Assembly (NCBI RefSeq): GCF_000317285.1
Contig: NZ_AJLN01000124.1
Location: 1 to 35,962 of the forward strand
Length of the DNA: 35,962 nt
Source: Chlorogloeopsis fritschii PCC 6912
GTDB lineage: Bacteria > Cyanobacteriota > Cyanobacteriia > Cyanobacteriales > Nostocaceae
Direction of reading: 5' to 3'
A model generated the notes under the pieces. It made no database searches. It worked only from the letters and a program-made list of their open reading frames with translations, and was not told the origin of the DNA. A program made the translations under genes and the position numbers. This document shows, in pieces, positions 7,931 to 16,271 of the stretch. The stretch's first letter is position 1; every line of letters begins with the position of its first letter.

Positions 7931-9658
7931 ATGATGTCTAATCTCTTGTGGAAATCCTTGATGGCAAGTCCAGCAGTTTTAGGAGCAACTTTGTTGTTCT
8001 CTGCAACTGCGATCGCAGCACCAAATAGCACCACCCCTGAGACAGTTCAAACAGAACAAGCGCAGTTTACTGCTGTATCGGAAATTAGTAGCCAGCCAAA
8101 GGTTGTGGCTCAGGCAGCACCGGCACAATCAACCGAAGTTCTACAGCAAGTTAGTCAATACAGCAACTCAGAAAGACAAAATTCGATTTCTCAGGTAACT
8201 TCGGTTTCCCAGTTTTCTGACGTACAACCAACCGACTGGGCATTCCAAGCTCTGCAATCCTTGGTTGAACGTTACGGTTGTATCGCTGGTTATCCGAATG
8301 GTACCTACCGCGGTAACCGTGCTTTGACTCGTTATGAATTCGCAGCAGGTTTGAACGCTTGTTTGGATCGGGTGAATGAACTGATTGCCACAGCAACAGC
8401 TGATTTGGTAACAAAAGAAGATTTGGCTACCTTGCAGCGATTGCAAGAAGAATTTTCGGCAGAATTAGCTACTTTGCGCGGTCGTGTAGACGCATTAGAA
8501 GCACGCACTGCGGAATTGGAAGCCAATCAGTTTTCTACTACCACCAAACTCGTCGGTGAAGCAATTTTTGCCCTTACCGATGCCTTTGGCGATCAAGCTG
8601 GCGACGATAACAATACTGTCTTCCAGAACAGGGTACGTTTAGACTTGCAAACCAGCTTCACAGGTAGAGACGTGTTGCACACCCGTCTTGCCTCTGGTAA
8701 TGCAGAGAGGTTAAACGTTGGAGATCCCACTGGTGCAGAGGCTTTCCAAACATTTAATATTGGTAATACTGGTAATAACAACGTCGAAGTTGATTGGTTG
8801 GCGTACTACTTCCCGCTTGGTGATGCTGCACGAGTATATGTTGCAGCTACTGGCGGTATTTGGAGTGATGTCGCTGCTACTGTTAACCCTTACTTTGAGG
8901 ACTTCGACGGTGGTAACGGCGCTCTGTCTACCTTTGCTTCTGAAAACCCCATCTTCCGTGTTGGTGGCGGTGCTGGTGCGGCGGTAAACTTTGGTTTTGG
9001 CAATCAGCGCAGTTTCCTTCTACCATCTTCAGTCACAATCGGTTACTTGGGTTCTGAACCAAACGATCCTGGCATCGGTTCAGGTATCTTCAACGGTAAC
9101 TATGCTGCTTTAGGACAGTTAAACTTTAATCTTGGCGATCGCTTGGCATTAGCTGCAACCTACGTTCATGGCTATCATGGTGCAGGTGGTGTTCTATTCG
9201 ATCAAGGTAGTGTAACTAGCCCAGTAGTAGGTACTTCTCAAGCCAATACATTGAGTGCTCTTAATGCATCTTCGAGTAATTCCTACGGTATATCGGCTGC
9301 CTTCAGACCAAGTGATCGGCTCTCTATCAGCGGCTTTGTTTCCTACCATGATGTTACTGGCTTTGGTTCCGATGACGACTATGAAGCTTGGAGTTACGGA
9401 GCTGGTGTAGCTTTACCTGACTTAGGCAAGAAAGGCAACGTTTTGGGTATTTTCGGTGGTGCACAACCATATGCCTTAAACAAAGTAGCAGGTGTTAATG
9501 ATAGCGATATTCCTTGGCACATCGAAGGTTTTTATAAGTATCGTGTCAACGACAATATCTCTATCACTCCTGGTGTAATTTACTTGCTCAATCCTGGTCA
9601 AAGCAGTGACAATGACGATGCGATCGTCGGTACGCTTAGAACTACTTTCACCTTCTAG
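7931..9658 (+). CDS. SLH-domain OprB-type outer membrane porin (iron uptake porin family)
   Basis: A 575-residue outer membrane porin. Residues 1-30 are a signal peptide ending ATAIAA. A low-complexity Gln/Ser segment follows, then an SLH-type domain at about 95-145 (SDVQPTDWAFQALQSLVERY, then YPNGTYRGNRALTRYE) that should bind peptidoglycan-linked polysaccharide, a coiled coil at about 147-200, and a C-terminal beta-barrel from about 205 ending in an aromatic residue (TFTF). This is the SomA/SomB and iron-uptake-porin architecture of cyanobacteria, mediating diffusion of small solutes and inorganic ions including iron. The frame is open from TTG 7799, but ATG 7931 has GAGGAG (7918-7923) 7 bases upstream and directly precedes the signal peptide, so it is the start. 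It is monocistronic between its own promoter and a strong terminator. Confidence 0.93.
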   Translation: MMSNLLWKSLMASPAVLGATLLFSATAIAAPNSTTPETVQTEQAQFTAVSEISSQPKVVAQAAPAQSTEVLQQVSQYSNSERQNSISQVTSVSQFSDVQPTDWAFQALQSLVERYGCIAGYPNGTYRGNRALTRYEFAAGLNACLDRVNELIATATADLVTKEDLATLQRLQEEFSAELATLRGRVDALEARTAELEANQFSTTTKLVGEAIFALTDAFGDQAGDDNNTVFQNRVRLDLQTSFTGRDVLHTRLASGNAERLNVGDPTGAEAFQTFNIGNTGNNNVEVDWLAYYFPLGDAARVYVAATGGIWSDVAATVNPYFEDFDGGNGALSTFASENPIFRVGGGAGAAVNFGFGNQRSFLLPSSVTIGYLGSEPNDPGIGSGIFNGNYAALGQLNFNLGDRLALAATYVHGYHGAGGVLFDQGSVTSPVVGTSQANTLSALNASSSNSYGISAAFRPSDRLSISGFVSYHDVTGFGSDDDYEAWSYGAGVALPDLGKKGNVLGIFGGAQPYALNKVAGVNDSDIPWHIEGFYKYRVNDNISITPGVIYLLNPGQSSDNDDAIVGTLRTTFTF

Positions 9659-9692
9659 AGCAAAATTTATTTGCACATAAATTTGATTATTT

Positions 9693-9723
9693 AAAGCTCC
9701 CCATCATAGCGGGGAGCTTTTTT
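9693..9723 (+). terminator. Rho-independent terminator of the porin gene
   Basis: AAAGCTCCCC (9693-9702) pairs perfectly with GGGGAGCTTT (9711-9720) across an 8-base loop, followed by T residues. It lies 35 bases after the porin stop codon. Confidence 0.92.
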
Positions 9724-9786
9724 ATGTTTTTGGCACAAAAAATAACAAACCCCAGTGGAGAACCGGAGTATACTGAAAATAAGTGT

Positions 9787-9807
9787 GAAGTATGAAGTAT
9801 GAAGTAT
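9787..9807. repeat. Heptamer tandem repeat GAAGTAT x3 with adjacent CATCCTTGA repeats
   Basis: Three exact GAAGTAT heptamers are followed by imperfect copies of TTCATCCTTGA/TTGATCCTTCAT up to about 9866. The array fills the region just upstream of the Rrf2 gene, where its promoter should be. Confidence 0.6.
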
Positions 9808-9877
9808 GAATTAATAAAATATTTCATCCTTGAGCCTTCATCCTTGATTCTTGATCCTTCATCCTTTAGCGCTGACT

Positions 9878-10318
9878 GTGGAACTATCGTGTAAATCAGA
9901 ATACGCAATTCTTGCTTTATTAGAATTGGCAATTCATTATCAAAGCGGAGAACCGCTGCAAATTCGCCAGATAGCGGCGCAGCAAAATATCCCCGATCGC
10001 TATTTGGAACAACTGCTAGCCACTTTAAGACGTGGAGGTTTAGTGAAGAGCCTGCGCGGTTCAAAGGGTGGTTATCTATTGTCACGAGAACCTTGGAAAA
10101 TAACTATTTTTGAGGTTTTAGGATGTGTTGAAGGCTTAGATAAGGTGCAAACCTATGAGGAAGACGCCAAGCCCAAAACCGTAGACGGTGATGTTGTAGA
10201 AGAAATCTGGCAAGAAGCACGTCAAGCAGCCAACTCCGTTTTACAAAAATATACACTTGCCGATTTGTGTGAAAAAAGAGATTCACGACGGCAGTTGGAT
10301 ATCATGTATTACATTTAA
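9878..10318 (+). CDS. Rrf2-family transcriptional regulator, CymR-like
   Basis: A 146-residue DNA-binding regulator. The winged helix-turn-helix occupies about residues 1-80 (SCKSEYAILALLELA, then the wing RGSKGGYLLSREPW). IscR and NsrR carry three clustered cysteines for an Fe-S cluster in the middle. Here that region has a single Cys (LGCVEG), so it probably lacks an Fe-S cluster and resembles CymR, the Bacillus repressor of cysteine metabolism that binds CysK. The gene immediately downstream is cysK (67 bases), which supports this. The frame opens at TTG 9851, but GTG 9878 places the family N-terminus correctly. Neither start has a good ribosome binding site. Regulation of cysK by this protein is inferred. 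Confidence 0.85.
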   Translation: MELSCKSEYAILALLELAIHYQSGEPLQIRQIAAQQNIPDRYLEQLLATLRRGGLVKSLRGSKGGYLLSREPWKITIFEVLGCVEGLDKVQTYEEDAKPKTVDGDVVEEIWQEARQAANSVLQKYTLADLCEKRDSRRQLDIMYYI

Positions 10319-10385
10319 TCAAGTCAAGAGTCCATAGTTCAGGATTTTTTGACTAAGACCAATGACCATTTATCAGGATAAAAGA

Positions 10386-11348
10386 ATGCGAATTGCTCGT
10401 GACATTACAGAACTTGTTGGTCGTACACCTTTAGTACAATTGAACCGCATTCCGCAAGCGGAAGGTTGTGTAGCCCAAATAGTGGTAAAACTAGAAAGCA
10501 TGAACCCTGCATCATCAGTAAAAGACCGCATCGGAGCTAGTATGATTAATGCTGCTGAGGAGGAAGGGTTAATTGCTCCTGGTAAGACTGTGTTGGTAGA
10601 GCCTACTTCTGGAAACACTGGCATTGCCTTGGCAATGGTAGCGGCGGCGAAGGGTTATCACCTCATCCTCACGATGCCAGAGACAATGAGCGCCGAGCGA
10701 AGGGCGATGTTACGAGCTTATGGTGCAGAATTAGAACTGACACCAGGAATTGAAGGTATGAGTGGTGCAATTCGGCGTGCTCAAGAGATAGTTGAGACAA
10801 CACCACACGCTTATATGTTGCAACAATTTCGTAACCCTGCCAATCCGCAAATTCACAGAGAAACAACAGCCGAGGAAATTTGGGAAGATACTGATGGCAA
10901 AGTAGATATAATTGTGGCGGGTGTGGGTACAGGCGGTACTATTACTGGTGTGGCAGAGGTAATTAAAGCACGCAAACCCAGTTTTAAGGCGATCGCAGTC
11001 GAACCAACCAACAGCCCAGTTTTATCGGGAGGAAAACCAGGGCCTCATAAGATCCAGGGTATTGGTGCTGGATTTATCCCCCAAGTACTGAAGGTAGGAT
11101 TAATTGATGAAGTGATTGCTGTCACCGATGAAGAAGCGATCGCCTACAGTAGACGTTTAGCAAGAGAAGAAGGACTGTTATCTGGTATTTCCAGTGGTGC
11201 GGCATTATGTGCAGCAATTCGTGTTGCCCAACGCCAAGAAAATGAAGGGCGCTTGATTGTAATTATTCAGCCTAGTTTCGGAGAAAGATATTTAAGTACA
11301 CCATTATTCCAAGACCTAGAACCAAGGGTAGCAGCTAACATTAGCTAA
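10386..11348 (+). CDS. cysK: Cysteine synthase A (O-acetylserine sulfhydrylase)
   Basis: PLP enzyme that makes L-cysteine from O-acetylserine and sulfide in the cytoplasm. Numbered from ATG 10386 (320 residues): the PLP-binding lysine is Lys46 in [11 protein letters not shown], the substrate loop TSGNTG is at 74-79, the phosphate-binding glycine loop GVGTGGT at 179-185, and GISSGAA lies near the C-terminus with the conserved Ser. All motifs are intact. An in-frame ATG at 10362 adds eight residues; ATG 10386 has AGGA 8 bases upstream and begins at the conserved [15 protein letters not shown], so I prefer it. It sits between the CymR-like regulator and a J-domain gene and is probably co-transcribed with the latter. 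Confidence 0.95.
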   Translation: MRIARDITELVGRTPLVQLNRIPQAEGCVAQIVVKLESMNPASSVKDRIGASMINAAEEEGLIAPGKTVLVEPTSGNTGIALAMVAAAKGYHLILTMPETMSAERRAMLRAYGAELELTPGIEGMSGAIRRAQEIVETTPHAYMLQQFRNPANPQIHRETTAEEIWEDTDGKVDIIVAGVGTGGTITGVAEVIKARKPSFKAIAVEPTNSPVLSGGKPGPHKIQGIGAGFIPQVLKVGLIDEVIAVTDEEAIAYSRRLAREEGLLSGISSGAALCAAIRVAQRQENEGRLIVIIQPSFGERYLSTPLFQDLEPRVAANIS

Positions 11349-11363
11349 CGATACATTGGAATA

Positions 11364-12065
11364 ATGTTAGACAAAAATCACTACGAAACTCTTAAAGTCA
11401 GTCCTGATGCCAGCCAAGCGGAAATCAAACAAGCTTACCGCCGCTTGGTTAAGCAATATCATCCTGATATCAATCAAGAAACGGCAGATCGCGAGCATAT
11501 TATCCGTATCAATGCGGCGTATGAAGTCTTAGGTGATACTAAAAATCGCCAAACTTACGATCGCCAGTTGCACCACCAGCGTTTGCAAACAACCAACACA
11601 AACAGGCAACAGCGTAGCGCAACGGCTGGGCAAAAATATCAAGCAACGCGATATACAGGAAGGGATATTGACGAACAAATTGAAGAATGGCTGCATCTGG
11701 TGTATCAACCAGTTAATCGTTTGTTGCGTGAAATTCTCAATTCTCTGGCAATACAAATTGAAAAATTAGCGGCCGATCCATTTGATGATGTACTGTTAGA
11801 GCAATTTCAGGAATACTTGAATACTTGCCGAGATGGCTTCAAGCAAGCACAAACGACTTTTCGTTCTCTGCCGAATCCCCCTAGCCTAGCAAGAGCAGCG
11901 GCTCACCTTTACTATTGCCTGAATCAAATTGGTGATGGGCTAGATGAATTGGAATATTTTCCCCTCAACTACGATGAAAGTTATTTACACGCAGGGCAAG
12001 AAATGTTCCGTATTGCCAAGGGATTATACTGGGAGGCGCAGGAATCTTTGGGCGCATACGCTTAG
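11364..12065 (+). CDS. J-domain (DnaJ-like) protein
   Basis: A 233-residue co-chaperone of the type III DnaJ kind. Residues 5-68 are a J-domain with the essential HPD at 33-35 (QYHPD), which stimulates the ATPase of DnaK. There is no Gly/Phe-rich region, no zinc finger and no DnaJ C-terminal substrate-binding domain. After a short Gln/Thr-rich linker (about 70-100), the remaining part is helical and of no family I recognise, and presumably recruits a specific client. It begins 15 bases after the cysK stop and is almost certainly in the same transcript; whether it has a job in cysteine synthase assembly is unknown. Confidence 0.88.
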   Translation: MLDKNHYETLKVSPDASQAEIKQAYRRLVKQYHPDINQETADREHIIRINAAYEVLGDTKNRQTYDRQLHHQRLQTTNTNRQQRSATAGQKYQATRYTGRDIDEQIEEWLHLVYQPVNRLLREILNSLAIQIEKLAADPFDDVLLEQFQEYLNTCRDGFKQAQTTFRSLPNPPSLARAAAHLYYCLNQIGDGLDELEYFPLNYDESYLHAGQEMFRIAKGLYWEAQESLGAYA

Positions 12066-12157
12066 AAATCCGCTTTTTTAAGAAACAGAGTTTAATAGAA
12101 TAAAACTGACACGAAATTGCCCACCTTCTGAAACAGTAATGTACGGAGACACGGTGC

Positions 12158-12631
12158 ATGACGAATATACAAGCTGAAAATTTGCTACTTCCAAATCTAA
12201 ATTCTCTTGGGGATTTGACAGACTTGGAACGTGAGAATGTACAGTTGGCAACAGAATTTTTACAGGGCTGGGTAAATCGAGATATAGAAAAGATTATTTC
12301 AGTTATGGCACATGATGGTGTTATTTATGACTTAGTTTTTCCCGAACCAGTTAAAGGGCATGAGGCAATCCGTAATTTTGCCCAGGAGTTATTATCTGTT
12401 GTCAGTAATATCGGTTATCGGGTAGAAGAATTGTTAGTTAGGGGCGATCGCGTTGCCCACCACGGCATCTTTTCCGGAACCTTTATTGGTGACTTTATGG
12501 GAATGCCGACAACAGGTAAAAGTTTTTCTGTACCATACTCTGAGTTCGTCACTATCGACAGTGGCAAAATAACATATCTGTGGGATCAAACAGATGGCTT
12601 GCAGTTAGTGCAGCAAGTAGGTGGGATGTAA
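12158..12631 (+). CDS. SnoaL-like / ester cyclase family (NTF2-fold) protein
   Basis: A 157-residue cone-shaped NTF2-fold protein. Signatures are the N-terminal helix FLQGWVNRDIEKIISVMAHD, GHEAIRNFAQELL, and the strand pair HHGIFSGTFIGDFMGMPTTG followed by GKITYLWDQTD, which resemble SnoaL-like polyketide cyclases and limonene-epoxide-hydrolase-like proteins. The substrate cannot be read from the sequence; in cyanobacteria such proteins are mostly uncharacterised. ATG 12158 has GGAG about 16 bases upstream, so ribosome binding is weak. Its neighbour 60 bases downstream is the tandem PTPS protein, on the same strand. Confidence 0.8.
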   Translation: MTNIQAENLLLPNLNSLGDLTDLERENVQLATEFLQGWVNRDIEKIISVMAHDGVIYDLVFPEPVKGHEAIRNFAQELLSVVSNIGYRVEELLVRGDRVAHHGIFSGTFIGDFMGMPTTGKSFSVPYSEFVTIDSGKITYLWDQTDGLQLVQQVGGM

Positions 12632-12692
12632 TTAATTGCTGCTGAAAAGGTTAGAATATTAAGAAATATTAAACTAAGCTACCAGTGTACTC

Positions 12693-13565
12693 ATGCAATG
12701 CGTTGTAAATCGCCGCGCTCAGTTTTCGGCAAGTCATCGTTATTGGTTGCCAGAACTGAGTGAAGCCGAGAATGTTGAGAAATTTGGTGCTTGCTCCCGT
12801 TTTCCCGGACATGGGCATAACTATGTCTTATTCGTTTCCCTGGTTGGGGAATTGGATAAATATGGCATGGTGTTGAACTTGTCGGATGTGAAGCAGGTTA
12901 TCAAGCAAGAAGTAACCAGCCAACTAGACTTTTCTTATCTCAACGATGTGTGGGCAGAATTTCAGCAAACTCTGCCCACAACAGAGAATATTGCACGGGC
13001 AATCTGGCAGCGGTTAGCACCCCACTTGCCTTTAGTCCGCATACAGCTATTTGAAAATTCTGAGCTTTGGGCAGATTATATGGGAAATGGAATGGAAGCT
13101 TATCTAACTGTTAGCACTCACTTTAGCGCTGCCCATCGGTTAGCGCATCCCAATCTTAGCAATGAAGAGAACTTCGAGATTTATGGTAAGTGCGCTCGTC
13201 CCAACGGTCACGGGCACAATTATCATTTAGAAGTGACAGTCAAAGGGGAAATAGATCCACGCACTGGCATGATTGTGGATTTAGGCGCTTTGAATCAGGT
13301 GATAGAAGATTATGTAGTTGAGCCATTCGATCACACCTTCTTGAACAAAGATATCCCTTACTTTGCAGAGGTTGTTCCCACTGCTGAAAATATCGCACTG
13401 CACATTAGTAATTTGTTGCGATCGCCCGTTCAGGATTTGGGAGCTAAACTTTTCAAAGTCAAATTAATCGAAAGCCCAAATAATTCTTGCGAAATTTACT
13501 GCACTGAGCCAGAGTCAAATATAGTTAGTGCTGCACAGAATCAGCCAGCTTTAATCGGCTTATAG
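12693..13565 (+). CDS. Tandem-domain 6-pyruvoyltetrahydropterin synthase / 6-carboxytetrahydropterin synthase (QueD) family protein
   Basis: A 290-residue fusion of two T-fold PTPS/QueD domains; the usual protein is a single domain of about 120-140 residues. Domain 1 (about 1-130): His15, Cys34, His40 and His42 (GHGHNY), Asp79-Phe80, Glu121. Domain 2 (about 134-270): His148, Cys167, His173 and His175 (GHGHNY), Asp213-His214, Glu260. The zinc-binding histidines and the cysteine are kept in both, but the catalytic Asp-His pair is intact only in domain 2 (FDHTFLN); in domain 1 the His is Phe (LDFSYLN). The substrate is a 7,8-dihydroneopterin triphosphate type compound. The product may feed tetrahydropterin/pterin glycoside or queuosine synthesis; the sequence does not decide which. 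Confidence 0.88.
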   Translation: MQCVVNRRAQFSASHRYWLPELSEAENVEKFGACSRFPGHGHNYVLFVSLVGELDKYGMVLNLSDVKQVIKQEVTSQLDFSYLNDVWAEFQQTLPTTENIARAIWQRLAPHLPLVRIQLFENSELWADYMGNGMEAYLTVSTHFSAAHRLAHPNLSNEENFEIYGKCARPNGHGHNYHLEVTVKGEIDPRTGMIVDLGALNQVIEDYVVEPFDHTFLNKDIPYFAEVVPTAENIALHISNLLRSPVQDLGAKLFKVKLIESPNNSCEIYCTEPESNIVSAAQNQPALIGL

Positions 13566-14317
13566 CTATAAATACGCAAATTTTTGGGGAACCTACGATA
13601 CAAACTCTAGTTTAATATCTCCTTTTTCTCAAATCTTTGTCTGTTGAATTCTTATCTATCTTCTCAAACTTGAAGGTAAGTAATTAATTCTGACACAGCT
13701 TCAAATCTGCTAATGTAAAAGGGATTATTCACTGGAGTTTTGTTTGAGAACTCGATAGTGACGAACAAAGTTCTTAATAGGTTCCCCTTTTATTGTGTCC
13801 ATTTTCTGACTTAAATAAACAATCTTTCAAATTTTCTTTCTGAGAATACGCGTTTGCGTGCTAGGTTAATTTTTATCATTCAAAAAATACAAAAAATGAT
13901 AACGTCAATAAAAATTATCTAAATAAACAACTCATCCTATTTAAAAGTATTATAGTTATTCTCTTCCTAAAGAGAGATAAAACTTAAGTTTTTACAAGTA
14001 TCCTTGGTTATTATATTTTGATAGCTTGATTGCTACTTTTTTGTTTTTAGTTGATATCTGTAAACACTAGCAACAGAAAATAAAAAGTCGCGAAAATTAC
14101 AAAATAGTTCAACAAGCTGGATGTTTGACAATGAGAATCATCATTTTCAGTCGAGACAACTAAATTGCATTGAATCTCTAGAACATAGAACTACTACAGA
14201 TATGCAAGCATTTGATTTTTCTTGCTTGTTAAATTCTTGATATCTCAAAAATTTCTGGTATTGCCAATCGATTTATTGCGTTCCCCAGAAATTAAAGAAA
14301 CCGTAAGCAGCTAAGTT
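13566..14317. other. 750-base AT-rich intergenic region
   Basis: No recognised gene. Two features stand out. A perfect 10-base inverted repeat GGGGAACCTA (13586-13595) / TAGGTTCCCC (13778-13787) bounds about 200 bases. A hairpin TTATCATT (13873-13880) / AATGATAA (13895-13902) lies further on. A 39-codon ATG frame is at 14121-14240, described separately. No terminator with a T-run is seen after the PTPS gene. Confidence 0.5.
14121..14240 (+). CDS. Doubtful short ORF (39 codons) upstream of the glycosyltransferase gene
   Basis: ATG 14121 to TGA 14240, with a weak AGCTGG two bases upstream. The product starts MFDNENHHFQSRQLN and ends AFDFSCLLNS. It has no similarity I recognise, but a soluble, mixed composition rather than the Lys/Asn/Phe pattern of random AT-rich frames. 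It ends 77 bases before the glycosyltransferase start and could be an upstream ORF. Weak support. Confidence 0.2.
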   Translation: MFDNENHHFQSRQLNCIESLEHRTTTDMQAFDFSCLLNS

Positions 14318-15307
14318 ATGCCAAAAGCCATGAATTCTCAAGATTCCCTAGTTAGTGTAATTGTACCGATTTACAATCGCTCTCAATATCTCAAGCAAGC
14401 AATTGAAAGTGCGCTCAGTCAAACCTATAAAAATATTGAGATTATTGTGACTGATGATTGTAGCCCCGAAAATCCTCAAGCAATAGTTGAATCTTTTAGC
14501 GATCCGCGAATTAGATTCCGGCGAAATGCCAAAAATTTAGGAGTAGCTCGGAATATTGCCAGCGCTGTTACTGAGGCACGCGGAAAATATATTGCTAGTC
14601 TAAACGACGATGATATCTGGAACGAGAACTTTTTAGAAAAGCTTGTTCCCCACCTCGATGCTAATCCAAACTTAGTCTTGGCTTTTAGCGACCACTACAT
14701 TATAGATGCGGATAGCAGTATTGATGAGGTTGCAACTGAAGAGTGTAGCAAACTTTGGAAGCGAAATCATCTAGAAGAAGGAGTTTACCAACCTTTTTGT
14801 GAAATTGGGTTAATTCATCAAGCTGTACCAAGTGCAGTTGCTGCCGTGATTCGCAAAGATGCAATTGATTGGAAAAATTTTCCATCTCAAGTAGGGCCTT
14901 TTTGGGATTTATATTTAACTTACCTTGCTTGTCGAACTGGTAGTGGAGCATATTATTGTCCAGAAAGACTGAGTAAATATCGGATGCACCCACTAGCTGA
15001 AACAATGGCGATCGGCAGCCAAAATCCTCAAGCCAAAATTAGAGGAGCAAAGGCAAGCATATTTTGTTTTAGTCAGTTTATGGAAGACGAGCAGTTACAG
15101 CAATTTCATGGTTATTTCAGAGCAAAATGGTTACACGCACACACAACTCTAGGAATTGGATTATTGCGAGCCGAACGAGCCTTAGAAGCTCGCTCGCTCC
15201 TTTTACACGCTTTCAGCCAACAAAAATTTAACCTGAGAACTCTCGTAGCACTAGTATTAAGTTTTACTCCCAAACCATTGGTACGCAGATTATTCCTAGC
15301 TATTTAA
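14318..15307 (+). CDS. Glycosyltransferase family 2 protein
   Basis: Inverting GT-A glycosyltransferase that uses a nucleotide-sugar donor, probably for surface polysaccharide or glycolipid. The 329-residue protein begins with the family signature VSVIVPIYNRSQYLKQAIES, then IEIIVTDDCSPE (donor-binding Asp) and the DxD-type motif LNDDDIW with Asp97-99. The C-terminal third (from about 200) is more variable and has no strong membrane helix, so the protein is probably cytoplasmic or peripheral. ATG 14318 is used; a second in-frame ATG lies four codons on. Its end overlaps the end of the convergent PrsW gene by 8 bases. The acceptor is unknown. Confidence 0.88.
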   Translation: MPKAMNSQDSLVSVIVPIYNRSQYLKQAIESALSQTYKNIEIIVTDDCSPENPQAIVESFSDPRIRFRRNAKNLGVARNIASAVTEARGKYIASLNDDDIWNENFLEKLVPHLDANPNLVLAFSDHYIIDADSSIDEVATEECSKLWKRNHLEEGVYQPFCEIGLIHQAVPSAVAAVIRKDAIDWKNFPSQVGPFWDLYLTYLACRTGSGAYYCPERLSKYRMHPLAETMAIGSQNPQAKIRGAKASIFCFSQFMEDEQLQQFHGYFRAKWLHAHTTLGIGLLRAERALEARSLLLHAFSQQKFNLRTLVALVLSFTPKPLVRRLFLAI

Positions 15308-16271
15308 AATAGCGCCGACGTGCTGAATATCGTAAGTAACAATAAATTGTCCATGCTACTAGTCCGAAAATTAAATTGAGCAGGAAGCGGCTAAGTAAAA
15401 GCCACAGAGTACCAGGGTAAAAAACCTGCGACGGACTAAGAGAATTAAAACTTCTTACCAATAGAAATAACCCAAAAATAGCATTACCACCCAACATCAG
15501 GGCAAACACTACCAAACCTTGCTCCCATAACCGATGTCGAAGGGTATAACCACTGATGAGGATAATAGGTGCTTTTTCTTGCACTTTTCGCAATAATTGT
15601 TCCAGTCGCCAAAACATCCATACGAAAAATGGAAACAAACCGTAGCTGAGGAAAAATAGGGGTGCTGGATAACGCCAACTGCTGGATAGAAAATTCACCA
15701 AGGCATGACAGATGACAGAATTGAACCATGAGCGAGGAATATTTGGGGTGTAGCGCCGTAACTGAGTTTTTGACTGCAAAAATAACGCCAAAGCATATCC
15801 CCAGGGTGCTGAGAACATGGCATGAACAGGTGTACCGATCGCCCGATCAAATACAGATGCCGTTTCGTGGAAAAGGTAAATCCAGTTTTCTTGAGCAGTA
15901 AATCCCAGGGCAACGGCGATAGTGAAGAGAAAAATACTACTAGGGCGTAATCGATACCTGCGTTGAAAATACCAGCTGGGAATCAGAACTGCTACCATCT
16001 TACAGCCTTCTTCGATGGGGCCGACTACCAACACCTGCCGCAGAGCAACACCCACAAGAGTACGCCTAATTTCTCGCCAAGCTGCAAAAGAGTTAATGTG
16101 CGTTTCCACAACCCATCCCAGACTGAGGGCAACAAAACCCGATATTGCTCCGAAAACGAAGAATAACAGCAATCGCAGCAAGGAAGGGGCGGTGGAAACA
16201 CGCCGATAATAGTAAATCAGCAGTAGCAGGGGAGGTGTTACCGCCCACAGTACTAAAAAGAAATTAGCCAC
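15300..16271 (-). CDS. PrsW-family intramembrane metalloprotease
   Basis: A multi-pass membrane protein of 323 residues in the PrsW/CPBP-related glutamic/metalloprotease superfamily. In Bacillus, PrsW starts anti-sigma factor cleavage. Key residues are visible: EEGCK at 87-91 (the EExxK signature), Glu128 in FTAQENW, His150 in PVHAMFSA and His189 in CHALVNF, each in or next to hydrophobic segments. Roughly eight to nine membrane helices can be drawn. The start is GTG 16271, which lies inside the end of the upstream methyltransferase gene (8-base overlap), implying translational coupling. No anti-sigma factor gene is nearby, so the substrate is unknown. Confidence 0.85.
   Translation of the reverse strand: MANFFLVLWAVTPPLLLLIYYYRRVSTAPSLLRLLLFFVFGAISGFVALSLGWVVETHINSFAAWREIRRTLVGVALRQVLVVGPIEEGCKMVAVLIPSWYFQRRYRLRPSSIFLFTIAVALGFTAQENWIYLFHETASVFDRAIGTPVHAMFSAPWGYALALFLQSKTQLRRYTPNIPRSWFNSVICHALVNFLSSSWRYPAPLFFLSYGLFPFFVWMFWRLEQLLRKVQEKAPIILISGYTLRHRLWEQGLVVFALMLGGNAIFGLFLLVRSFNSLSPSQVFYPGTLWLLLSRFLLNLIFGLVAWTIYCYLRYSARRRYFK

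Noticed and set aside
8151-8446. Two minus-strand frames opposite the porin gene
   Set aside because: They overlap each other and a well-supported porin; they arise from its codon composition.
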